The notes: a model not told the origin generated them from the sequence alone. DNA of 64,000 bases from Bacteroidota bacterium (GCA_013390605.1 JACAUB010000001.1:4499516-4563515), one strand, 5' to 3'; positions 34,886 through 44,147 are shown, numbered from the stretch's first letter. Translations and numbers: made by a program.

Positions 34886-36259
34886 ATGGAACTCCCTTTT
34901 TCAGAATCATATAAAGCCAAAATGGTGGAACCTATCCGTCGCAGTACACGCGAAGAGCGTGAGATATGGATTAAAGAAGCCAAATACAATTTATTTAACC
35001 TCAGAAGTGATCAAGTATTTATCGACCTGTTGACCGATTCGGGAACAGGTGCTATGAGTGATCGTCAATGGAGTGCTATGATGCTAGGTGACGAAAGTTA
35101 CGCAGGAGCATCCTCATATTTCAAGTTAAAAGAGATGATCTATTCGCTTCTCGGCTTCGAACATTTCTTACCCACACATCAGGGTCGGGCAGCCGAAAAT
35201 GTGTTATTCTCCACTTTGGTAAAAGAAGGGAATGTAGTTCCCGGAAACTCGCATTTCGATACCACCAAGGGGCATATCGAATTTCGTAAGGCAACAGCAC
35301 TTGATTGCACAATTGATGAGGCTTTCGATACTCAACACGAACATCCGTTTAAAGGAAACGTAGATCCCCTGAAACTAGAAAAAGCATTAAAGCAATTTGG
35401 TGATCGCATTCCTTTTATCATCATCACCATCACAAATAACACTGCAGGTGGACAACCTGTCTCACTTCAAAACCTCCGCGAGGTTCGTCAATTAGCCAAC
35501 AAGTATGGCAAGATGGTCGTTTTCGATTCAGCTCGTTTTGCAGAGAATGCCTATTTTATCAAGATGCGCGAAAAGGGTTATGCTGATAAAAGCATCAAAT
35601 CCATTGTGAAAGAGATGTTTGCTAATGCCGATGCCATGACGATGAGTGCTAAAAAAGATGCTATCGTCAACATGGGTGGTTTCATTGCCATGCGTTCCAA
35701 AGAACTTTTTCAACAGGCAAGTGTTTACAACATCATGTTCGAAGGTTTTGTTACCTATGGAGGAATGAGTGGACGCGATATGAATGCGTTAGCTGCAGGA
35801 TTGGATGAAGGTACAGAATTCGATTATCTCGATACCAGAATAAAGCAAGTTGCATATTTAGGAAACCGTCTGGATGAGTTTGGAATTCCTTATCAGAAAC
35901 CTTCAGGCGGACATGCAATTTTTGTAGATGCTACAAAGGTTTTACATCGTATCCCAAGAGAAGAGTTCACCGCTCAAACGCTTGGTGTAGAGCTATATCT
36001 TGAAGCAGGTATCCGTGGTGTTGAGATAGGAGCCATGATGGCCGATCGCGACCCTATTACACGCGAAAACCGTTATCCTAAACTCGAGATGGTACGTTTG
36101 GCTATCCCCCGGAGGGTCTACTCCAATAACCACATGGATGTGGTAGCAGTAGCACTTAAAAACGTTTGGGACCGTAGAGATACAATAACCAGAGGACTTA
36201 AAATTACTTATGAGGCACCCATCATGCGACACTTTACGGTAGAGATGGAAAGAGCCTAA
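34886..36259 (+). CDS. tnaA: Tryptophanase (PLP-dependent beta-eliminating lyase)
   Basis: 457 residues. Splits L-tryptophan into indole, pyruvate and ammonia. PLP enzymes of this family are either tryptophanase or tyrosine phenol-lyase, and the discriminating residues favour tryptophanase: D125 in HFDTTKGH (Thr in the phenol-lyase) and I381 in GIRGVEIG (Arg in the phenol-lyase, needed for phenol binding). The PLP lysine is K257 in MSAKKDAIV, and TNNTAGGQPVS and DSARFAENAYFI are conserved. The first ATG is used. It lies near ptb-buk, consistent with amino-acid fermentation. Confidence 0.92.
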   Translation: MELPFSESYKAKMVEPIRRSTREEREIWIKEAKYNLFNLRSDQVFIDLLTDSGTGAMSDRQWSAMMLGDESYAGASSYFKLKEMIYSLLGFEHFLPTHQGRAAENVLFSTLVKEGNVVPGNSHFDTTKGHIEFRKATALDCTIDEAFDTQHEHPFKGNVDPLKLEKALKQFGDRIPFIIITITNNTAGGQPVSLQNLREVRQLANKYGKMVVFDSARFAENAYFIKMREKGYADKSIKSIVKEMFANADAMTMSAKKDAIVNMGGFIAMRSKELFQQASVYNIMFEGFVTYGGMSGRDMNALAAGLDEGTEFDYLDTRIKQVAYLGNRLDEFGIPYQKPSGGHAIFVDATKVLHRIPREEFTAQTLGVELYLEAGIRGVEIGAMMADRDPITRENRYPKLEMVRLAIPRRVYSNNHMDVVAVALKNVWDRRDTITRGLKITYEAPIMRHFTVEMERA

Positions 36260-36270
36260 TACTTTATGGT

Positions 36271-36278
36271 TATCTTTG
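36271..36278 (+). promoter_or_regulatory. -7 box for the fRMsr gene
   Basis: TATCTTTG, full match, 18 nt before the ATG at 36297 and 11 nt after the tnaA stop. Confidence 0.55.
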
Positions 36279-36296
36279 CACGCTAAAAAATCATCA

Positions 36297-36758
36297 ATGG
36301 ATAACAAGAAAAAGGCGGGACGATATGAACGAATCATCGTTCAACTGCAGGAACTATTAACCAAAACCAACGATGTTAATTCCAGAATGGCTACAATTGT
36401 AGCCATACTTCACCATAAAATGGATGGTTACTTTTGGACAGGTTTTTATTTCCTTAATGAAGGCGAACTAACTGTTCGATTATATCAAGGACCGGTAGCT
36501 TGTCAGATTTTAAAGAAAGATACCGGGGTTTGTTGGGCTGGAATTAATCAGAAGAAAACCATCATTGTCGGGAATGTACATGACTTTCCAGGTCATATTG
36601 CATGCGATGGACGTTCACAATCCGAGATCGTGGTTCCCGTACGTGATAAAAATGGAGAAATTGTTGGTGTGTTTGATATTGATAGTTCAACACTAAACAC
36701 CTTTGATGAAACAGATCAACTGTATCTTGAAAAGATCGTTGAAATGATTTACGTTTAA
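36297..36758 (+). CDS. msrC: Free methionine-(R)-sulfoxide reductase (GAF-domain fRMsr)
   Basis: 153 residues, one GAF domain. The three catalytic cysteines have exactly the known spacing (10 and 24 residues): C69 in VACQILKK, C79 in GVCWAGI and C103 in HIACDGRS, with SEIVVPV following. The enzyme reduces free methionine-R-sulfoxide with thioredoxin. The start ATG at 36297 follows a -7 box by 18 nt, whereas an earlier ATG (36276) would fall inside that box and is rejected. QueD-like gene follows 13 nt downstream, probably cotranscribed. Confidence 0.92.
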   Translation: MDNKKKAGRYERIIVQLQELLTKTNDVNSRMATIVAILHHKMDGYFWTGFYFLNEGELTVRLYQGPVACQILKKDTGVCWAGINQKKTIIVGNVHDFPGHIACDGRSQSEIVVPVRDKNGEIVGVFDIDSSTLNTFDETDQLYLEKIVEMIYV

Positions 36759-36771
36759 GCAAAAGCATATT

Positions 36772-37221
36772 ATGTCGATTATAAGAATAACCAAGGAATT
36801 TAAATTTGAGATGGCCCATGCGCTAAAGGGCTATATAGGACCCTGTAGAAATATTCATGGTCATTCTTATGAACTTTTTGTTACTGTTAAGGGAGAACCG
36901 GTTAATAACCCCGGTTCTTCCGACAACGGAATGGTAATAGATTTCAAATTATTAAAAAGTATTGTTCGCGAAAACATCATCGACCTGTATGATCATGCAT
37001 TAGTATTGCATAAAGATAGTGCAGCACTTATCAATGATGAGTCAAGAGAGCTTTACGGAAAACTGGTAACCGTAGAATATCAACCTACCAGCGAAAATCT
37101 TTTGATATATTTTGCAGAAGTTCTAAAGCAGAAATTACCAAATACAGTAAAACTTCACAGCCTGTTCCTTCGCGAAACTGTAACCTCTTTTGCTGAGTGG
37201 TTTGCAGAAGATAATGAATAG
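36772..37221 (+). CDS. queD: 6-pyruvoyl-tetrahydropterin synthase / QueD-like protein
   Basis: 149 residues. Zinc histidines H16 (FEMAHAL), H29 and H31 (NIHGHSY) and the catalytic Cys C25 (GPCRNIHGHSYE) match the PTPS/QueD fold; MVIDFKLLKSIV and YDHALVLH follow. QueD makes 6-carboxy-tetrahydropterin in queuosine synthesis, and PTPS makes the pterin precursor; sequence alone does not settle which, but bacterial copies of this size are mostly QueD. Ends 6 nt before the convergent pth. Confidence 0.82.
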   Translation: MSIIRITKEFKFEMAHALKGYIGPCRNIHGHSYELFVTVKGEPVNNPGSSDNGMVIDFKLLKSIVRENIIDLYDHALVLHKDSAALINDESRELYGKLVTVEYQPTSENLLIYFAEVLKQKLPNTVKLHSLFLRETVTSFAEWFAEDNE

Positions 37222-37227
37222 ATCCGT

Positions 37228-37791
37228 CTATTTATTATTAAACTGATTCATGGTAAGTGCCGGACCGATGGTAGTGAAACTTTTTATCATCTCCACGGCA
37301 ACCGGAATCCGTTCAATCCATGCACTCTCTTCCTCTTTTTTCCATTTTCCCAGCACATAATCAACCTGCATTCCACGGTTAAAGTCCTTGCCAATACCAA
37401 CCCTCAATCTGGGATAGTCATTCCGCCCCATCACCTCAATAATATTATTGAGACCATTGTGTGTGCCACCGCTCCCCTTTCCCTTCATTCTGAACACACC
37501 AAAATCTAAATCAAGATCGTCAGATACTACCAAAGAACGATCTATCGGAATATCATGCAGCTTTAGCCAATAACGATAAGCCTTCCCGCTCAAATTCATA
37601 TATGTGGTCGGTTTAATCAAAATGAGTTGGCGACCTTTATATTTAGCTTCAGCCATCATCGCATATCGTTCAGTTGTAAACGTCACACCAAATTCTTTAG
37701 CTAAAGCATCAAGTATCGTAAACCCAATATTATGACGCGTATTTACATACTCATCTCCAATATTACCCAAACCACAAATCAGATATTTCAT
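37228..37791 (-). CDS. pth: Peptidyl-tRNA hydrolase
   Basis: 187 residues, standard length. Releases peptides from prematurely dropped peptidyl-tRNA. Catalytic H20 in NTRHNIGF, plus KPTTYMNLSG, VVSDDLDLDFG and GSGGTHNGLNNI are intact. Third gene of the conserved prs-rplY-pth cluster, though a terminator-like hairpin sits between rplY and pth. Confidence 0.95.
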   Translation of the reverse strand: MKYLICGLGNIGDEYVNTRHNIGFTILDALAKEFGVTFTTERYAMMAEAKYKGRQLILIKPTTYMNLSGKAYRYWLKLHDIPIDRSLVVSDDLDLDFGVFRMKGKGSGGTHNGLNNIIEVMGRNDYPRLRVGIGKDFNRGMQVDYVLGKWKKEEESAWIERIPVAVEMIKSFTTIGPALTMNQFNNK

Positions 37792-37875
37792 TTATCAATC
37801 ATTTTTTCTTTAAAATTGGAATAACAAATTCAGAGCCCTGTTGTCATCCAACTTTTCAATGTTAATTCGTTTTAC

Positions 37876-37915
37876 AAAAATAGCGAAACCCATTAAATGG
37901 GTCTCGCTATTTTTT
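37876..37915 (-). terminator. Terminator between rplY and pth
   Basis: Arms 37876-37892 and 37898-37915 form a 17-bp stem with a TTTTT run. The one mismatch is A-C on the plus strand but G-U on the minus strand, so the stem is fully paired in rplY mRNA. It could separate rplY from pth expression; pth may then need its own promoter. Confidence 0.75.
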
Positions 37916-37936
37916 ATTGGTTCATTAAACCCCCGA

Positions 37937-38515
37937 TTATTTCTTAGCAGGAGCAGCAGCAACTTCAGCAGTTGCACGTGTTGGTTTAACAAAAGCCATA
38001 ACAGAATTCTTAGGATCAAGAAACTCTAAGTTTTCGATTTTCAAATCACCGATCTTTGAGCTGTCAAGAATGTCAAGGTGAGCAATGTCAACCCTGATTT
38101 CATCTGGCATATTTTCAATCAGAGCACGTACTTTAACCTTACGATACTTCTTGATTAACTTTCCACCCTTTAATACACCGGCAGAAACACCATCAAAGAA
38201 TACAGGAATAGCTAGGGTAATAGGTTTAGCAGGATTGATTTCGAAGAAATCGACATGCAAAACACTGTCACTAACTTTGTGATACTGTACCTCTTGAATA
38301 ATAGCTTGCAACTGTCTTCCATCGATATCGAGGTTAACAGAGAAGGTGTGAGGAGTGAAGATTAATGGGCCAAATGCTTTTTCATCTACAGAAAAGTGGA
38401 TTTGTTCTTTTCCACCGTAAACCACGCAAGGAATGCGACCATCCCTACGATTGCGTTTTGCATCTTTCTTCCCTACGTTCTCGCGAAGAGAACCGCTAAT
38501 AGAAACTGCTTTCAT
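37937..38515 (-). CDS. rplY: 50S ribosomal protein L25 (Ctc form)
   Basis: 192 residues, so the long form with a C-terminal domain (Ctc-type) rather than the 95-residue E. coli L25. The N-terminal 5S rRNA-binding part has RRDGRIPCVVYGGKEQIHF. The C-terminal TL5/Ctc domain begins near ITLAIPVFFDGVSAGVLKGG. Binds 5S rRNA in the large subunit. Starts 25 nt after the prs stop. Confidence 0.95.
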   Translation of the reverse strand: MKAVSISGSLRENVGKKDAKRNRRDGRIPCVVYGGKEQIHFSVDEKAFGPLIFTPHTFSVNLDIDGRQLQAIIQEVQYHKVSDSVLHVDFFEINPAKPITLAIPVFFDGVSAGVLKGGKLIKKYRKVKVRALIENMPDEIRVDIAHLDILDSSKIGDLKIENLEFLDPKNSVMAFVKPTRATAEVAAAPAKK

Positions 38516-38539
38516 AATTGATTTGTATTTATTGATTGA

Positions 38540-39478
38540 TTAAAGATTCAAATTAAAAAGTGAGCTAATTGACTCATGATTAACCATACGTTTGATAACC
38601 TGTCCAAAAAGATCAGCTGTTGACAATACTTTTATTTTACTCCATTCTTTGTGCAAAGGTATGGTATCTGAAACAATAACTTCAGTAAAAGCTGAATTTT
38701 CTATTCTTTCAGCAGCATCTCTCGACAAAATAGCATGCGAGCAGAATGCACGAACACTAGCAGCACCGTTATCCATCATTAGTTGAGCAGCTTTTACGAT
38801 AGTACCGCCCGTGTCTATAATATCATCAACAAGGATAACATCTTTGCCTTTAACATCACCAATCAAGGCCATGGTTTCAACCTGATTTGCTTTTGCACGT
38901 TGCTTATAGCAAATAACGAAGGGAATCTCCAAACGTTTGGCGTAAGCAGCTGCTCTACGTGTACCACCTGTATCGGGCGTAGCCATGACAGGATTTGGGA
39001 GATTCATTTTTGCGATGTAAGGAATAAAAATTGACGATGCAAACAGGTGATCAACGGGGACATCAAAAAAGCCCTGAATCTGTTCAGCATGCAAGTCAAT
39101 AGTAATAATTCGGTTAACACCAGCCGCAGTAAGTAGGTTTGCTACTAATTTGGCGCCAATAGATACACGTGGCTTGTCTTTACGATCCTGACGTGCGAGT
39201 CCAAAATATGGAATCACAGCAACAATTGAACGGGCAGAGGCACGACGAGCTGCATCAATCATCATTAATAACTCGAGCAGGTTTTCAGCAGGAGGGATTG
39301 TTGACTGTACAATAAAAACAGTATTACCGCGGATATTATCTTCAAAAGATGGTTGGAATTCTCCATCAGCAAAATCGGTAATCACAACATTTCCCAACCT
39401 AGTGCCATAGCTTTCGGCAATTTTCTCTGCCAGGTATCGACTACTCCGACCAGAAAAAATATTTACTTCAGATGCCAT
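38540..39478 (-). CDS. prs: Ribose-phosphate pyrophosphokinase
   Basis: Makes PRPP from ribose 5-phosphate and ATP for nucleotide, His and Trp synthesis. Signatures include NVVITDFADGEF, IPYFGLARQDRKDKPRVSIGAKLVANLL and the PRPP-binding loop VILVDDIIDTGGT. I prefer the ATG at 39478 (312 residues, MASEVNIFSG) because the -7 box (39516-39523) is 37 nt upstream, in line with other leaders here; the ATG at 39502 would leave only a 13-nt gap. The gene heads the prs-rplY-pth cluster. Confidence 0.95.
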   Translation of the reverse strand: MASEVNIFSGRSSRYLAEKIAESYGTRLGNVVITDFADGEFQPSFEDNIRGNTVFIVQSTIPPAENLLELLMMIDAARRASARSIVAVIPYFGLARQDRKDKPRVSIGAKLVANLLTAAGVNRIITIDLHAEQIQGFFDVPVDHLFASSIFIPYIAKMNLPNPVMATPDTGGTRRAAAYAKRLEIPFVICYKQRAKANQVETMALIGDVKGKDVILVDDIIDTGGTIVKAAQLMMDNGAASVRAFCSHAILSRDAAERIENSAFTEVIVSDTIPLHKEWSKIKVLSTADLFGQVIKRMVNHESISSLFNLNL

Positions 39479-39515
39479 TGATTCTTTATTTACGGGGTTC
39501 ATGAAAAGTGTTTGG

Positions 39516-39523
39516 CAAAATTA
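39516..39523 (-). promoter_or_regulatory. -7 box for prs
   Basis: Minus-strand TAATTTTG, full TAnnTTTG match. Its position supports the downstream ATG (39478). Confidence 0.5.
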
Positions 39524-39606
39524 CTAATAAATTTTGAAGGGCGAGCTATTGAATGAGAGACTTTTATGAAAAATCATTTTTTTCTTGTGAATTCACAAAA
39601 TATGCC

Positions 39607-39614
39607 TATTTTTG
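39607..39614 (+). promoter_or_regulatory. -7 box for tRNA-Leu
   Basis: TATTTTTG, full match, 29 nt upstream of the tRNA 5' end. Confidence 0.5.
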
Positions 39615-39643
39615 CACTCGGAATGCAAGCTCGTTCTTTAAAA

Positions 39644-39727
39644 GCCCAGATGGCGGAATTGGTAGACGCGTCGGTCTCAAAAACCGATGATCGTGAGGTC
39701 GTGCCGGTTCGATCCCGGCTCCGGGTA
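39644..39727 (+). tRNA. tRNA-Leu (anticodon CAA)
   Basis: 84 nt with the long variable arm expected for Leu. Anticodon stem TCGGT/ACCGA with loop CTCAAAA gives CAA (reads TTG). T arm CCGG-TTCGATC-CCGG. Acceptor GCCCAGA pairs with TCCGGGT: G1-T72 wobble and an A-C mismatch at position 5/68, unusual for a working tRNA. Terminator follows. Confidence 0.9.
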
Positions 39728-39742
39728 CTGTGGAGTTATTAT

Positions 39743-39779
39743 AAAAACCCTTATAATCTGATTGATTGTAAGGGTTTTT
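39743..39779 (+). terminator. Terminator after tRNA-Leu
   Basis: Perfect 11-bp arms 39743-39753 and 39769-39779 (core accctta/taagggt) ending in a T run. Confidence 0.85.
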
Positions 39780-39997
39780 TATTTGATGAGTAACAAAACA
39801 GCAACACTATACTCTTTACCTTTAGCTCAACGAAAGCAAATCAAAAATGTTGGCTTATATGAAAACGTGATTTAAAGATAATTTCAGAACTAGGCTGTCT
39901 TTTATAAAAACAAATCGTGTTATTTCAGAAATAAAAAGCTTAAATAATTGTATTTGTCCCTTCAATATCTACTTGATAGTTTATCTTGCTTCATTCA

Positions 39998-40513
39998 CAT
40001 CACCTTCTATTTTCAAAATCTCATTAAAAAATCATTCATCTTCCATCTAGGATAAGACTTTAATCAGAAAATAATTCCAATCCATCTTTCTCCAAATTCG
40101 GCTCTAAAACCATAGGATCAAGATGGTAAAATTTACACTATATTGGAGAATCATATCTTCATGATCGGGAAGAGATAGATCGAAAATCGGGGAGTTTTTG
40201 AATTGCCGTTGAAATAGCTTAACGTCTGATCCTTATAAATTTACAAAATATATTTATACCCCTAACTACTGTCACCAAACAATAATTTTAGTCAATATCA
40301 TTTATATTCAATTATATCGAAATCAGTTATTTAACTAATGAATATTTGCCTTAAAATGATCGCCATCTTTCTTTGTATCAGGCTCAAATAATACGGTTAA
40401 ATTACTACCTCACCGTATTTTTACTTTAAAAAGAACAACTCCTAATCTATTCATTCTTTTATAATTACAAATAATGCTGTATTTTTATTTCTTTAAACTT
40501 TCGATCTGTTGTC
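39998..40513 (+). repeat. Duplicated upstream block, copy 1 (ahead of GH10-GH43)
   Basis: 516 nt matching 48614-49206 in the same orientation. The best-conserved part (about 40138-40320 against 48830-49015) is about 90% identical, including gggagtttttgaatt and cgtctgatccttataaat. The match continues to ttaaactttcgatc and stops 161 nt before the ATG at 40675. No open frame is conserved. I read it as a regulatory leader/promoter region, with no confident -7 box (nearest tatttttactt at about 40415). The rest of 39780-40674 shows nothing else. Confidence 0.8.
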
Positions 40514-40674
40514 TCAAAAAGGTATCTGAAAGTTGGTTCTACAAATCAACTTTACCCAAATAGAGATCAAATCACCCTATTGAGTGACTTTAGCATAATC
40601 TTCAATCTGACAATTGTGATAAAATCAAAATAAGAAACGCTACAAAATATCAATGATAAGTAAAACAGAATAAC

Positions 40675-42786
40675 ATGAACAGCAAATTTATACAACAAGT
40701 TTCGACGACTGCCCTGATCCTGATAATAAATCTGTCAGCTTTTGCATCAAATCCCGAAAAAGGGCTGAAAGATATTTTCCAGGGAAAATTTTACATCGGT
40801 ACGGCTATTAATACTCGACAGATAACCGGAAAAGATACGGCTGCAATTCGGATTATTAAACAGCATTTTAATACCATAACCGCCGAAAATTGTATGAAAT
40901 GCGGATCACTTCAACCTGAAGAGGGGAAGTTTAACTTTGCACTGGCTGATCAGTTTGTTGACTTCGGGATGCAAAATAAGATGTTTATTGTTGGTCACAA
41001 CCTGGTGTGGCATTCGCAGGCTCCAAGATGGTTTTTTATTGATGAAAAAGGGAACGACGTTTCACGCGAAGTGTTGATTAATCGTTTGAAGATGCATATT
41101 CAATCAGTGGTTGGTCGATATAAAGGGAAAGTAAAAGGCTGGGATGTGGTCAACGAAGCAATCATGGATGATGGCTCGTGGCGTGAAAGTAAATTATATA
41201 AAATCATTGGTCCGGATTTCGTGAAATTAGCTTTCCGGTTTGCCCACGAAGCCGATCCGGATGCTGAATTATATTACAATGATTATTCAATGGCTCTTCC
41301 CGGAAGACGCGAGGGCGTTGTAAAAATGGTGAAGGATCTTCAAAAAGAGGGAATCCGCATCGATGGAATCGGCATGCAATGCCATTGTAGTATGGATTTT
41401 CCAAAGATTGAAGAATTCGAAAAAAGCCTGCTGGCATTTGCTGGTTTGGGTGTTAAGGTGATGATTACTGAAATGGATATATCGGCCCTACCAAGTCCTA
41501 AAAACAATCAGGGGGCTGATGTTGATTCTCAAGTCGGTTATAAAGCTGAACTGAATCCTTACGTTAACGGACTACCCGAAAATGTTGAAAAAGCCCATGC
41601 TAAACGATACAAAGAATTCTTTGACTTGTTTGTGAAATATCAGGACAAGATTAGTCGAGTGACTTTGTGGGGGGTACAGGATGGACAATCATGGAAGAAC
41701 AATTTCCCGGTGCCGGGACGAACAGATTATCCGCTTCTTTTCGACCGTAATTATCAACCTAAAAGCTTTGTTAAAAGTTTGCTTTCAGGAAGTGCAACAA
41801 GTGCATTAAAAAGTGGCAACTATTATCTCGCAAAAGACATTTACATTGCCGATCCGTCTGCTCATGTATTCAACGGGAAAATTTATATTTACCCTTCACA
41901 CGATATAGAATCGGGGATCAAGGAAAATGACAACGGAGATCATTTTGACATGCGCGACTACCACATCTTTTCTATGGATAAAATTGGGGGCACTGTTACT
42001 GACCATGGTGTAGCTCTCGATAAAAAAGATATTCCGTGGGCTGGTCGTCAGTTGTGGGCACCCGATGCGGCTTTCAAAAACGGCACGTATTATCTTTACT
42101 TCCCACTGAAAGACAAAACTGACATCTTCCGTATTGGAGTTGCCACAAGTAAAAAACCTGAAGGCCCTTTTAAGGCTGAACCGAACCCCATAAAAGGAAG
42201 CTACAGCATCGACCCTGCTGTTTTTCAAGATAAAAACGGAGTGTTTTACATGTACTTTGGGGGAATCTGGGGCGGTCAACTACAACGTTATCGCAACAAT
42301 AAAGCCATTGAATGCGGAGTACAGCCTTTGGCTAGTGAACCGGCACTTTGTGGAAAAGTAGTTAAACTGACTGACAATATGCTTGAATTCGCTGAAGAAC
42401 CCAAAGATGTTATTATCCTCGATAAAAATGGACAACCGTTGAAAGAGGGCGATAATACGCATCGTTTCTTTGAGGCATCATGGATGCACATGTATAAAGG
42501 AAAATATTATTTCTCTTATTCGACCGGCGATACACACAACATCTGTTATGCCACTGGCGATAATCCTTATGGACCGTTCACCTATCAGGGTGTAATCCTG
42601 ACTCCGGTTGTGGGTTGGACAAGCCATCATTCAATCGTAGAGTTTAAAGGCAAGTGGTACTTATTTCATCACGATAGTAAACTTTCAGGAGGAAAAACCT
42701 ACCTACGTAGTGTGAAAGTGGTAGAATTGGAATATAATGAAGATGGAACGATTAAAACGATTGATGGCGAAATAAACACGAAATAA
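40675..42786 (+). CDS. Bifunctional GH10 xylanase-GH43 fusion
   Basis: Secreted protein of 703 residues with an N-terminal signal segment (TTALILIINLSAFAS). GH10 covers about 30-370: acid/base E161 (GWDVVNEAI), nucleophile E266 (VMITEMDIS), with HNLVWHSQ. GH43 covers about 380-703: D393 (IADPSAHVF), D513 (SIDPAVF), E600 (HRFFEASWMHM). GH10 cuts the xylan main chain and GH43 enzymes remove xylose or arabinose, so the fusion would work on the same chain in tandem; GH43 specificity is not proven. Next GH43 gene starts 11 nt downstream. Preceded by the duplicated upstream block. Confidence 0.92.
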   Translation: MNSKFIQQVSTTALILIINLSAFASNPEKGLKDIFQGKFYIGTAINTRQITGKDTAAIRIIKQHFNTITAENCMKCGSLQPEEGKFNFALADQFVDFGMQNKMFIVGHNLVWHSQAPRWFFIDEKGNDVSREVLINRLKMHIQSVVGRYKGKVKGWDVVNEAIMDDGSWRESKLYKIIGPDFVKLAFRFAHEADPDAELYYNDYSMALPGRREGVVKMVKDLQKEGIRIDGIGMQCHCSMDFPKIEEFEKSLLAFAGLGVKVMITEMDISALPSPKNNQGADVDSQVGYKAELNPYVNGLPENVEKAHAKRYKEFFDLFVKYQDKISRVTLWGVQDGQSWKNNFPVPGRTDYPLLFDRNYQPKSFVKSLLSGSATSALKSGNYYLAKDIYIADPSAHVFNGKIYIYPSHDIESGIKENDNGDHFDMRDYHIFSMDKIGGTVTDHGVALDKKDIPWAGRQLWAPDAAFKNGTYYLYFPLKDKTDIFRIGVATSKKPEGPFKAEPNPIKGSYSIDPAVFQDKNGVFYMYFGGIWGGQLQRYRNNKAIECGVQPLASEPALCGKVVKLTDNMLEFAEEPKDVIILDKNGQPLKEGDNTHRFFEASWMHMYKGKYYFSYSTGDTHNICYATGDNPYGPFTYQGVILTPVVGWTSHHSIVEFKGKWYLFHHDSKLSGGKTYLRSVKVVELEYNEDGTIKTIDGEINTK

Positions 42787-42797
42787 ACGACCTACTT

Positions 42798-44147
42798 ATG
42801 AACAAATATAAACGGCATCTACTCCTGACAGGATTTGTATTATTGTTTACGATTAATAATACAATGGCACAAAATCCTTTTATTCTTAATCAATACACGG
42901 CCGATCCAACCGCAAGAGTATTTGGAAACAGATTATATGTTTATCCTTCTCACGATATCCTAAGTAGCAAAGAGAAAGGACGTATTGGATGGTTTTGCAT
43001 GGAAGATTACCATGTTTTCTCATCAGAAAACCTTACAGACTGGACAGACCATGGTGTAATCGTAAGCCAGAATAAAGTTAAGTGGGTCGATTCCACATCA
43101 TATAGTATGTGGGCTCCGGATTGTATTTTCAGAAATGGAAAATATTATTTCTACTTTCCAACTAAACCTAATAATCCAAGATATGGCAAAGATTTTGCAA
43201 TTGGAGTAGCTGTATCCGATAGACCCTACGGGCCGTTTATCACCCAGCCTGAACCAATTGATAAAGTTCACGGCATTGATCCCAATGTGTTTATTGATAA
43301 AGACGGGCAAGCCTATTTATACTGGTCGTCCATGAAATTTTTTATGGCAAAATTGAAAGAAAACATGCTTGAACTTGCATCAGAGGTACAAGAGCCTGTT
43401 GGATTTCCAGAGACCGGACTTAAAGAGGGGCCATTTCTATTTGAAAGGAATGGCATTTACTATATGACCTATCCCCATGTGAAAAATAAAACTGAAAGGC
43501 TTGAATACGCCATTAGTAATAGCCCCACGGGCCCATTTAAGTACGCAGGGGTAATTATGGATGAATCGCCAACAGGTTGCTGGACAAATCATCAGTCAGT
43601 AGTAAATTTTAAAAATCAGTGGTATTTGTTTTACCATCATAACGATATGTCACCAAAATTCGATAAGAACAGATCGATCAGGGTTGACAGTCTGTTCTTC
43701 AACAATGATGGAACGATTCGAAAAGTTATCCCCACTTTACGGGGTGTTGGCTTAACAAATGCGACCAACAAAATACAGATCGATAGGTACAGCCTCATAA
43801 GCGAAAAAGGAGCATCGATTTCTTTTCTTGATAGCCTTAATAATTTTGGAGGATGGAAGACCGTATTTAATACCAAAAATGCATGGATTCAATATAATAG
43901 CGTTGACTTCGGAAAAAATAAGCTGAAAAAAGTTAATGTTCAAGCCTTCTCGAAAACAGGAGGCACTATACAGATACGATTAGACAATATCAATGGCCCC
44001 TTAATTGCTAAAATTGAGATTCCAAAAGGCAAAGAATGGAATATTGTTAGCACTACTTTATTCAAATATTATCCGGGAATTCACAACATTGTTGTACAAC
44101 TTCAGGATGATAATAATGTTGAAATTGACTGGTTAAGTTTCAATTAA
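42798..44147 (+). CDS. GH43 glycosidase with C-terminal CBM6
   Basis: 449 residues with a signal peptide (KRHLLLTGFVLLFTINNTMAQ). GH43 residues: D36 (TADPTARVF), D161 (HGIDPNVF) and E210 (GLKEGPFLF). The N-terminal blade (YPSHDI, EDYHVFS, WAPDCIFRNGKYYFYFP) is close to the GH43 part of the upstream fusion gene, so the two look like tandem paralogues. The last 115 residues (GGWKTVFNTKNAW to NNVEIDWLSFN) are a CBM6 module that binds xylan or related chains. Expected product: arabinofuranosidase or xylosidase. Cotranscribed with the GH10-GH43 gene. Confidence 0.9.
   Translation: MNKYKRHLLLTGFVLLFTINNTMAQNPFILNQYTADPTARVFGNRLYVYPSHDILSSKEKGRIGWFCMEDYHVFSSENLTDWTDHGVIVSQNKVKWVDSTSYSMWAPDCIFRNGKYYFYFPTKPNNPRYGKDFAIGVAVSDRPYGPFITQPEPIDKVHGIDPNVFIDKDGQAYLYWSSMKFFMAKLKENMLELASEVQEPVGFPETGLKEGPFLFERNGIYYMTYPHVKNKTERLEYAISNSPTGPFKYAGVIMDESPTGCWTNHQSVVNFKNQWYLFYHHNDMSPKFDKNRSIRVDSLFFNNDGTIRKVIPTLRGVGLTNATNKIQIDRYSLISEKGASISFLDSLNNFGGWKTVFNTKNAWIQYNSVDFGKNKLKKVNVQAFSKTGGTIQIRLDNINGPLIAKIEIPKGKEWNIVSTTLFKYYPGIHNIVVQLQDDNNVEIDWLSFN

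Noticed and set aside
34886..36259. Tyrosine phenol-lyase instead of tryptophanase
   Set aside because: D125 and I381 match tryptophanase; the phenol-lyase would have Thr and Arg at these positions.
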